Of a stretch of 64,000 bases of DNA, positions 57,493 to 64,000 are shown one piece after another. Position numbers and translations under genes: made by a program. This DNA comes from Clostridium sp. SY8519 (GTDB lineage: Bacteria; Bacillota; Clostridia; Lachnospirales; Lachnospiraceae): the NCBI RefSeq assembly GCF_000270305.1, contig NC_015737.1:2356501-2420500 (forward strand), written 5' to 3'. Position 1 is the first letter of the stretch; each line of letters starts with the position of its first letter. The notes below the pieces were generated by a model. It was not told where the DNA came from, searched no databases, and saw nothing but the letters and a program-made list of their open reading frames with translations.

Positions 57493-60400
57493 ATGCGTAA
57501 GAAAATACAAGAAACCATCAGAGGAAAAATAGAATCCGTCCGCCACAAAATGATTTTCCCGGAAAAAGAACTTCGCTTCTCCGTCATTGAGAACGATACT
57601 TTTCAGGGAAAGTTTTCATTTGAGGCGGAAAATCACATGCAGATACGCGGAATTGTCTCCTGCCCGAATTCCCATGTCACATGCCTGAACCCAGGCTTTG
57701 ACGGCAGGCGGATCCGGATTCCGTTTGAATACCGCAGCGAAGGCATGACCGAAGGCAGTGAAGAGGAAGGATACTTTGTCATCACTTCAAACATCGGCGA
57801 ATTTCTCTATCCCTATCATGCCGTGATCCGCAAAAATTATACCCATACATCCATCGGATGGATCAAAACCCTGAACGATTTCACAAATCTGGCCAAGCTG
57901 AACTGGCCGGAGGCCCTGGCCCTTTTTTCATCCGGTTCCTTTTCCCAGATCTTCCACAAAGGGGAGGAACGGGAACTGGCCCTGTACCGCGGACTTACGA
58001 GCAGAGGGTTTTCTTCCGCCCAGATGGAAGAGTTCCTGACCGCCGCCGGCAGAAAAGAGCAGAATTACTTTTTCCTTAATTCTGGCAAGCAGACATTCGT
58101 CACCTCTGACCGTCCGATTTCAGACTTTGTGCCGGTGGAGAAGGCAAACTGGGGATATATGCAGATTCACGTCAGCTGCGACAGCGATTTTGTGGAGCTG
58201 TCTGCCCCTGTGATTTCCGGAACGGATTTCACCGGAAAACACGCGGAATTCGCTTACCGGATTCTGCCGGAACGCATGCATGACGGCCGCAATCTGGCGC
58301 AGATTGTCTTTGAGACCGTTGATCAGCGGGAAACGGTGGAAATTACCGCAGCCAGTGAAGACTCCTTCCGTTACAGGCTGGACAGTCACCGCAGGGATGT
58401 TACGGATCTTCAGCTGGAACTGCAGTACATCGGTTTTCGCCTGGGACGGATCGAACAGCAGGCCTGGAAGAAGAATTCCCTGGATATCCTGACGGAATAT
58501 CAGAACAGTCATCCGGAAGATCTCTGGCATCAGCTGTACGCCGCCTATGTGCGGTTTATCTGCAAAGACACTGCCGCAGCAGAGGAAATTCTTGTGGAAT
58601 TTGATGCCCGGGCAGACTGGAAACGCACTCCCATGGAAGGGCTTTACCTGTATCTGACCACCTTTCAGAAGGGAGATCCGGAGTATGCGGCGGAGGTGAC
58701 CGCCCTGGTCCGGGAACTGTATCAGCGTTTTCCCGGCCATCCGGTGCTGGCCTGGGTGCTGCTTTCCATGGATGAAGCGCTGCTGCGCAACGAAGAGCGG
58801 AGGTATCTGTTCCTGAAACGCCTGATGACCAGAAGCAGCACCAGTCCCGTCTTTTATCTGGAAGCGTATCGTCTGGCTCTGAAAGATACCGGGCTCCTGA
58901 ACGTGGGAGACCGGTTCGAACGGCGGTTGGTACACTGGATTCTTGGCGAAAACCTGCTGTTTCCGGACCTGATACCGGTCATTATCCTGATGTCGGAAAA
59001 AGATACGGATTACCATCCGCAGATGCTGCAGAATCTGAAACAGTGCTACCAGACCGCCCCGTCAGTGGATCTTCTCAAGGCGATCTGCACATATCTGATC
59101 AGTTTTCACCGCTGCCAGGAGTCCGATTTTGCGTGGTATGCCCTCGGGGTCAGAAAGCAGATCAAGGTGGCAGGGCTCTATGAAGCGTTTCTGAAGTGCT
59201 GGAATCCGGAAAAAACACCACTGCCGATTCCTGTTGTGAAATATTTCATGATGCAGGACAAGATTCAGTGGAAATGGAAGGCGCGCATCTACGCCTGGCT
59301 GATTGCGCACCGTTCCGATTTCGCGGCAGAATGGGACACCTATGACAGACAGATCTGTTCCTTCGCGGCAGAGGCTCTGCGTACCGGCTATCGGAGCGAT
59401 GAGCTTTTTGATGTTTTCCGGTATTACAAATCCCGTATCCCGCGGAAGCAGTGGGAAGAAGAGAAAAACGACTGTGAGGAAACCAGCAAAATCACTATTG
59501 AGAATGACAGCGTCACACATCTCTGTGTCCTGGAGGCGGATTCCCGCCGAATGATTACGGTACCGGTACACAACGGCTGCGCTTTCGTGCGGCTGCCGCG
59601 TCAGGAAGCCCTGCTTCTTCTGCAGGATTCTTACGGCAACCTGCACAATCTGCGTTCTTATGTCCGGATCACATCCATGTTTGAGAAGGAAGAAGATGCG
59701 GCGGACCGTTTTGCTGTTTCCGCCGCCGCTGCGGAAGCAGAGCCGCAGATCAGTCCGGTGGATGAGACCGCGGCCCGTCTGGAACAGTTTGCGGACAGGC
59801 TTTCGGTCATGGACGCGCTGATTGTACAGGGCAAAACGCTGGGACTCCATGTGCAGCGCTACGAAGAGCAGATCCTGGCACGCTCTCTGTTCTGCGGGGA
59901 GTTCCCTGAGCACCATGTGCTTTTTTTCAGGGATCTGTGCGCCTATCCGAACAATGAAAGACTCTGTGACGCGTATGTATCCAGGATATCCCTGGAATAC
60001 CTGTGCGGCCATCTGCCCATCAGCACAGAAGCCCTGACGTATATTCTGCAGTCAGAGGAAAAGGGACATCATCTCAGTGACTACTGCAAGGCGGCCCTGG
60101 TCCGGAACTGGTATCTTCCTGTGGAAGAACCGGTACTTTCCCGGGAAAAGGCGGAAGCCCTGCTGCAGGAGCTGATCCTGAAAGGCAGAAGGTTTGACTT
60201 TTACAATCAGCTGCCGGAAGAGATCCGGGGCAGATACCTGCTGGACGGCCTGCTTTATATCCAGTTTGCCGGGTCCGCCGGCGCGCATTATGAAATTCGG
60301 TATAATATTCGGATGCGCAGCGGCTCTCAGGAAGAAGATGATGTTTACATCACCCGGAGCGCGGCTATGCCGGAGTCCCTGTCCGGGATTTTCTGCGCAG

Positions 60401-60657
60401 GCATTCCCGCGGTTCCGGGAGCGATGTATCAGTATCAGATTCTATGCGCCGGAGAGCCCTGCACGGACTGGCTTCCCCTGCATCTGGAAGCAGAACCGGA
60501 CAGCAGATCAGGTTCCCGGATCCGCCGGATGATGGGCCTGGTATCGGAAAACGGGCTGGATGGCCCGCGGGCAGAACAGTATGAAACAGAAAGACAGCTG
60601 GCCGATCAGTACTTTGTGCAGATGAGGAATGATGATGAATGGGAAACAATCAGATAA
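57493..60657 (+). CDS. DUF5717 family protein, 1054 residues
   Basis: I recognise this as the DUF5717 family of Lachnospiraceae, whose function is unknown. The N-terminal 330 residues are beta-rich; the first part (VIENDTFQGKFSFEAENHMQIRG is its start region) looks like two sandwich domains. Residues 340-640 read as helical repeats, with regular aromatic and leucine spacing such as LWHQLYAAYVRFICKDTAAAEE, resembling TPR-like helices. The C-terminal part is again beta-rich after about residue 900. No signal peptide, membrane helix or catalytic motif is visible, so a cytosolic scaffold is plausible. It overlaps the next gene by 29 bases. The ribosome binding site is weak. Confidence 0.85.
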   Translation: MRKKIQETIRGKIESVRHKMIFPEKELRFSVIENDTFQGKFSFEAENHMQIRGIVSCPNSHVTCLNPGFDGRRIRIPFEYRSEGMTEGSEEEGYFVITSNIGEFLYPYHAVIRKNYTHTSIGWIKTLNDFTNLAKLNWPEALALFSSGSFSQIFHKGEERELALYRGLTSRGFSSAQMEEFLTAAGRKEQNYFFLNSGKQTFVTSDRPISDFVPVEKANWGYMQIHVSCDSDFVELSAPVISGTDFTGKHAEFAYRILPERMHDGRNLAQIVFETVDQRETVEITAASEDSFRYRLDSHRRDVTDLQLELQYIGFRLGRIEQQAWKKNSLDILTEYQNSHPEDLWHQLYAAYVRFICKDTAAAEEILVEFDARADWKRTPMEGLYLYLTTFQKGDPEYAAEVTALVRELYQRFPGHPVLAWVLLSMDEALLRNEERRYLFLKRLMTRSSTSPVFYLEAYRLALKDTGLLNVGDRFERRLVHWILGENLLFPDLIPVIILMSEKDTDYHPQMLQNLKQCYQTAPSVDLLKAICTYLISFHRCQESDFAWYALGVRKQIKVAGLYEAFLKCWNPEKTPLPIPVVKYFMMQDKIQWKWKARIYAWLIAHRSDFAAEWDTYDRQICSFAAEALRTGYRSDELFDVFRYYKSRIPRKQWEEEKNDCEETSKITIENDSVTHLCVLEADSRRMITVPVHNGCAFVRLPRQEALLLLQDSYGNLHNLRSYVRITSMFEKEEDAADRFAVSAAAAEAEPQISPVDETAARLEQFADRLSVMDALIVQGKTLGLHVQRYEEQILARSLFCGEFPEHHVLFFRDLCAYPNNERLCDAYVSRISLEYLCGHLPISTEALTYILQSEEKGHHLSDYCKAALVRNWYLPVEEPVLSREKAEALLQELILKGRRFDFYNQLPEEIRGRYLLDGLLYIQFAGSAGAHYEIRYNIRMRSGSQEEDDVYITRSAAMPESLSGIFCAGIPAVPGAMYQYQILCAGEPCTDWLPLHLEAEPDSRSGSRIRRMMGLVSENGLDGPRAEQYETERQLADQYFVQMRNDDEWETIR

Positions 60658-61894
60658 TGAACTGTATATCGGAATTGATCTGGGGGAAAAGCGGGCGCTG
60701 GTAAGCTTTTATACAGCGGGCATGGTGGAGCCGGAGACCGTCACCACAAGAACCAGCGAAGAGCATTATGAGATTCCCACCGCAATCTGCCGAACCAAAA
60801 ACGGAAAGCTGTTCTACGGGGAGGAAGCTGTCAAGCGGCGCGCAGAGGAGGGGGCAGTTTTTGCCGATCATCTGCTGCAGCAGGCAGTGCAGCTTCGGAC
60901 AGAGGAGAAACTGGAAGACCTTACCCTGTTTCTGAAACGACTGACAGCCTTTCGGCGCAGTTATGCCAGAGATATGCAGGAACCGTATCATCTGGGAATC
61001 GCGGTTCCCCACCTGAACACGGAAACGGTAAGCATTCTGCTGCAGATCCGTGACCGGCTGCAGATTGCGCCGGAACGGTTTCGAATGACAGACTACCGGG
61101 AAAGTTTTTTTGACTATACGATCCTGCAGGACCGGTCCATCTGGAAAAATGACACAGTAATGTTTGATTTTACCGACCGTCAGCTTACCTGCTATCACCT
61201 GAAGATACGGGGCAAACGGCATCCCCTTCGCGCCCAGGTGCATACGTCCCGCTGGGAAGTTCCGGAACTGGCCATGGCAGACCGGGGGGAACGGGACCGC
61301 TTTTTTTCCGCCCGGGTGGAAGAGTCGTTTCTCGGCCAGAATATATCAGGCGTGTATCTGATCGGCGACGGGTTTGACGGCGGCTGGTTTGACCGCACAC
61401 TGGAGGCTTTCGGCCCCAGCAAACGGATTTTTATCGGCAAAAATTTATATACAAAAGGCGCCTGCCTGGGGGCCTTCCGCCGTCTGCACGATGAGGGCGA
61501 GTGTATTCGTTTTGTATGTGATTATAAGATCCGCCGGGAACTCTGCATCCGGGTCAGCCAGGAGCGGCGGGAAGTCTTTCTGCCGATTGTGACTGCCGGA
61601 AAAAACTGGTTTGAAAGCAGTTTTTCCTGCTGCCTGCTCTATAACGGCTCCAGTGAAATCCGGCTGTATGAACGGGAAACCGGGCACGGGCCGAAGCTGC
61701 GCCAGACCCTTTTTCTGGATGATTTTCCGGCACGCAAGCCGAAATCCGTGCGTCTGCGGTTTTCCGCATATCCCATCAATGCGGGACAGCTGCTGATTCG
61801 GATCAGCGATGAGGGGTTCGGCGGATTTTATCCGAATACGGGAAAAGCATGGAGTTATACGGTGGATCTGAACGAGGACAATGGAAATGAGTGA
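60629..61894 (+). CDS. DUF5716-like divergent actin/Hsp70-fold protein
   Basis: The 421-residue protein carries the pattern of the actin-like ATPase superfamily. Phosphate 1 is YIGIDLGEKRALVSFY near residue 12, phosphate 2 is MFDFTDRQLTCYHL near 175, and an adenosine-type motif VYLIGDGFDGGWFD near 242 is followed by KGACLGAFR. The Hsp70 peptide-binding domain is absent; the C-terminal 130 residues form a beta-rich region instead. ATP binding is inferred only from these motifs. ATG codons at 60629, 60632 and 60635 are all in frame, and GAGGA at 60624-60628 favours 60635. It lies between the DUF5717 gene and the helical-repeat gene, overlapping both. Confidence 0.8.
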   Translation: MMMNGKQSDNELYIGIDLGEKRALVSFYTAGMVEPETVTTRTSEEHYEIPTAICRTKNGKLFYGEEAVKRRAEEGAVFADHLLQQAVQLRTEEKLEDLTLFLKRLTAFRRSYARDMQEPYHLGIAVPHLNTETVSILLQIRDRLQIAPERFRMTDYRESFFDYTILQDRSIWKNDTVMFDFTDRQLTCYHLKIRGKRHPLRAQVHTSRWEVPELAMADRGERDRFFSARVEESFLGQNISGVYLIGDGFDGGWFDRTLEAFGPSKRIFIGKNLYTKGACLGAFRRLHDEGECIRFVCDYKIRRELCIRVSQERREVFLPIVTAGKNWFESSFSCCLLYNGSSEIRLYERETGHGPKLRQTLFLDDFPARKPKSVRLRFSAYPINAGQLLIRISDEGFGGFYPNTGKAWSYTVDLNEDNGNE

Positions 61895-62648
61895 ATTTAT
61901 CCTGTGCAGCGGGGAAAAAGCGGAACACCCGTATCTGATTATGAAGCGGGAACTTCCGGTTTATACAATGGAAGAACTTTGCTTTTTCCTGCATGAATAC
62001 CTGTTTTTCTTAAATGAAGAATTTTTCTGTCCGGAACTTTATTCCTGGATCCGGAATGAGCTGAAATTACCCGGACTGGCGTCTTCCCTGATTAATCTGT
62101 CCAACCGGGGCGGCTCGCCGTATGAAGCAGCAATGATGATTTTTGATTTCTCCGGCATCTACAGCCTGCAGGAAATGAATGCCATTCGAAGCACCATTCA
62201 CGATCTGGAGAACCGCACCGATCTTGAGAAGCTGAAATACCGCGCGGATTTTCTGCTGGCGACAGACCGGTTCCGGGAGGCGCTGTATCTATATCTCCGG
62301 CTGCTTCAGTCCAAAAACACGTCCCGTATGACAGAAGGCATGCGAAAAGAGATTCTGTTCAATACCGGAGTGATTTACGGCAGGTGTTTTCTCTATGGGG
62401 AAGCAGCCGATTACTTTCGCCGGGCGTATCAGCTGGAACCGGATGATACAGCGGCCGCCTGCTATTACCGTGCCCGTTTCCTTGCGGCACCGGATCAGGA
62501 TCTGAAGCAGGATCCGGAAGTCCCGCTGGAGGACCGGCAGCTGAAAACGATCTGCGGGGAGCTCCGCACTGCGGCCGAGACCAAGCATCCGGCAGAGATC
62601 AAAAGCCTGGAATCCTGGTTTGAAACGTACGAACAGCTGATACGATAA
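61887..62648 (+). CDS. Small TPR-like helical protein, third gene of the DUF5717 unit
   Basis: I do not recognise a named family. The 253-residue protein begins SEFILCSGEKAEHPYLIM and has a hydrophobic/aromatic helix EELCFFLHEYLFFLNEEFF. Its second half has TPR-like spacing: KLKYRADFLLATDRFREALYLYLRLL, then GVIYGRCFLYGEAADYFRRAYQLEPDD in part. It could be the adaptor that joins the actin-fold protein to the DUF5717 scaffold, which is inference. ATG 61887 is 8 bases after GAGGA and overlaps the previous stop; ATG 61881 is too close to that site. Confidence 0.75.
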   Translation: MSEFILCSGEKAEHPYLIMKRELPVYTMEELCFFLHEYLFFLNEEFFCPELYSWIRNELKLPGLASSLINLSNRGGSPYEAAMMIFDFSGIYSLQEMNAIRSTIHDLENRTDLEKLKYRADFLLATDRFREALYLYLRLLQSKNTSRMTEGMRKEILFNTGVIYGRCFLYGEAADYFRRAYQLEPDDTAAACYYRARFLAAPDQDLKQDPEVPLEDRQLKTICGELRTAAETKHPAEIKSLESWFETYEQLIR

Positions 62649-62687
62649 ACCGGAAGACAGACACCGGGAAAAAATGAATATAATCTC

Positions 62688-62716
62688 TTTACGTTATTTT
62701 TTTGACGTGGTATAAT
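62688..62716 (+). promoter_or_regulatory. Promoter of the DUF2520-panB unit
   Basis: TTTACG (62688-62693) and a perfect TATAAT (62711-62716) are 17 bases apart. The predicted transcript start near 62723 leaves a leader of about 180 bases. Confidence 0.65.
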
Positions 62717-62722
62717 GAGTCG

Positions 62723-62800
62723 GCTTGGATGGTATCCAGAAAATGGAACTATACCAGATGACTCCTTTTCAGACAGCTGCAGGCTGTCTGGCATAAGCTT
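62723..62800 (+). ncRNA. Structured leader upstream of DUF2520-panB, possible pan motif
   Basis: Two hairpins lie at the start of the leader. The first pairs TGGTATCCA (62730-62738) with TGG and ATACCA (62744-62756), leaving a 4-base bulge AACT. The second is a perfect 8-bp stem, CAGACAGC (62770-62777) with GCTGTCTG (62783-62790). A leader with bulged hairpins before a pantothenate gene recalls the pan RNA motif described upstream of panB in Firmicutes, but I have not matched its consensus base by base. No terminator or sequestering stem is evident. Confidence 0.4.
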
Positions 62801-62903
62801 ATTTTGATCGGAACCGTATCTGTGACAGAACGGCATCCGCTGTCCCGCCTGAACAATGCGATGCATCACCGTATGGATCGCCTGGAAAAAAGGAGGGATG
62901 ATC

Positions 62904-63743
62904 ATGAAAGCAGGTTTTATTGGCGCGGGAAAGGTCGGCTTTTCCATCGGAAAGCACCTGACAGCGCACGGTACAGAGGTATCCGGCTATTACAGCAGAA
63001 CACCGGAATCCTCACGGCAAGCGGCAGAATTTACCGGCTCACGGCAGTACATGAGCCTGAAACAGATAGCTGAGGACAGTGACATACTGTTTTTAAGTGT
63101 GTGTGACAGTGCGATTGCACCGGTCTGGGAACAGCTGAAAAAACTTCCGCTTCAGAATAAGCTGATCTGTCATTTCAGTGGAGTGTTAAGCTCCGGTATA
63201 TTTTCAGATATTGAGCGTGTTCACGCTTACGGATATTCCGTACATCCGCTTTTCGCTTTCAGCGACCGGTACGAATCCTACCGGCATCTGGCGGATGCGT
63301 TTTTTACCATCGAAGGCAATCCAGAACAAATTCACAGCATCGAGAAGATCTTTAATTCCTGCGGCAATCATACGGCAGTGATTTCTTCGGAGGCAAAAGT
63401 GCGCTACCATGCGGCGGCGGCTGTTGCCAGCAACCTGTATGTAGGCCTGGCATTTCTGGCAGAAGAGATGCTGCAGGACTGCGGGTTTTCACCGGAAGCC
63501 GCCCATGAGGCGCTGGCTCCGCTGATTCGCGGCAATGCGGAGAATATTGTATCTTCCGGGCCGGTGCAGGCACTGACAGGACCTGTGGAGCGCAACGACA
63601 CAGATACCGCGGCGGCCCATCTGTCCTGCCTGACCGGACAGGAGCGGGAGATCTACCGGCTGCTGTCACTGAAAGTGCTTCAGGCAGCGCAGCAGAGGCA
63701 TCCGGACCGTGATTACCGGGAAATGAAAGGGGTATTACAATGA
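62904..63743 (+). CDS. Rossmann-fold DUF2520 protein (PanE-like)
   Basis: The 279-residue protein starts KAGFIGAGKVGFSIGKHL, an NAD(P)-binding Rossmann motif, and continues with DILFLSVCDSAIAPV and a C-terminal helical DUF2520 domain (VRYHAAAAVASNLYVGL). The layout resembles ketopantoate reductase and pyrroline-5-carboxylate reductase. It overlaps panB by ATGA, so a role in pantothenate synthesis, perhaps replacing PanE, is plausible but unproven. ATG 62904 follows AGGAGGG; the longer frame from 62856 is not supported. Confidence 0.85.
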   Translation: MKAGFIGAGKVGFSIGKHLTAHGTEVSGYYSRTPESSRQAAEFTGSRQYMSLKQIAEDSDILFLSVCDSAIAPVWEQLKKLPLQNKLICHFSGVLSSGIFSDIERVHAYGYSVHPLFAFSDRYESYRHLADAFFTIEGNPEQIHSIEKIFNSCGNHTAVISSEAKVRYHAAAAVASNLYVGLAFLAEEMLQDCGFSPEAAHEALAPLIRGNAENIVSSGPVQALTGPVERNDTDTAAAHLSCLTGQEREIYRLLSLKVLQAAQQRHPDRDYREMKGVLQ

Positions 63744-64000
63744 GCAAGACACTGAATACATTTCGTAAAATGAAGGCGGCAGGAGACAAAATCACAATGA
63801 TTACCTGCTATGACTATTCCATGGCGAAACTGATGAGCGAAGCAGATCTGGACATTCTTCTGATCGGCGACTCCCTGGGCATGACCATTATGGGATATCC
63901 GGATACTTTAAGCGTCACCATGGAAGACATGATTCATCATACGGCCTGTGTATCCCGGGGAGCTGGCGATTCCTTTGTGATCGCGGATATGCCGTTTATG
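63740..64000 (+). CDS. panB: 3-methyl-2-oxobutanoate hydroxymethyltransferase, partial
   Basis: PanB adds a hydroxymethyl group to 2-ketoisovalerate to make ketopantoate. The visible 87 codons start MSKTLNTFRKMKAAGDKITM and include YDYSMAKL and DILLIGDSLGMTIMGYPDT, with the metal-binding aspartate of the family. The window ends inside the gene. It is translationally coupled to the DUF2520 gene. Its substrate is a product of IlvD, encoded at 30-32 kb. Confidence 0.95.
   Translation, partial: MSKTLNTFRKMKAAGDKITMITCYDYSMAKLMSEADLDILLIGDSLGMTIMGYPDTLSVTMEDMIHHTACVSRGAGDSFVIADMPFM

Noticed and set aside
62804..63073. An 89-codon plus-strand frame in the panB-unit leader
   Set aside because: It overlaps the DUF2520 gene out of frame and has no ribosome binding site; the region reads better as leader RNA.

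Overview
The window looks like chromosomal core sequence from an anaerobic Firmicute of the class Clostridia, most likely family Lachnospiraceae. The grounds are gene order and family content: holA-rpsT-lepA-hemW-hrcA-grpE-dnaK-dnaJ-prmA-rsmE, the ireB-ruvX-DUF1292 trio, an O-methyltransferase/U32 peptidase pair, DUF1015 beside serCA, and a DUF5717/DUF5716 cluster. Strong AGGAGG-type ribosome binding sites, a CIRCE element and a T-box also fit a Firmicute. Base composition is about half G+C by eye and even throughout. I see no insertion sequence, phage, CRISPR array, tRNA or rRNA gene.

Layout. 1-5.6 kb: a GerMN lipoprotein, comEC, a DMT-family exporter, holA and rpsT. 5.9-18.2 kb: lepA and hemW, the CIRCE-controlled heat-shock operon hrcA-grpE-dnaK-dnaJ, then prmA-rsmE-cysteine desulfurase-thiI (translation, protein and tRNA modification, sulfur transfer). 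18.2-26 kb: an HPr-like protein without the usual histidine, mtaB, ireB-ruvX-DUF1292, RNase J, and a TrmR/TrhP-like tRNA uridine modification pair followed by a beta-propeller lactonase. 26-38 kb: aroC, tgt, yajC, leuB-ilvD-ilvB, serC-serA-DUF1015, mscS. 38-45 kb: cold-shock protein, a large M16C metallopeptidase, era, recO, glycyl-tRNA synthetase. 44.9-48.9 kb (minus strand): a MacB-type tripartite ABC system whose adaptor carries very long serine-rich linkers. 49-55 kb: a T-box-controlled trp operon with trpD missing and trpF joined in frame to trpB. 55-57.4 kb (minus): a ClC-family transporter and a CobD-like aminotransferase. 57.4-62.6 kb: three tightly coupled genes of unknown function, namely a 1054-residue DUF5717 protein, a divergent actin/Hsp70-fold protein and a small helical-repeat protein. 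62.7-64 kb: a structured leader, a DUF2520 Rossmann protein and the first 87 codons of panB.

Amino acid synthesis is prominent: chorismate (aroC), tryptophan from chorismate (trp operon), serine (serCA), which also feeds tryptophan synthase, and branched-chain steps (leuB, ilvD, ilvB), whose keto acid 2-ketoisovalerate is the substrate of PanB at the right edge. The strongest candidate for an undescribed system is the three-gene unit at 57.4-62.6 kb. Other points worth checking are the trpF-trpB in-frame junction, apparently leaderless divergent promoters at 4.2-4.3 kb, the HPr-like protein, and the hairpin leader before panB.
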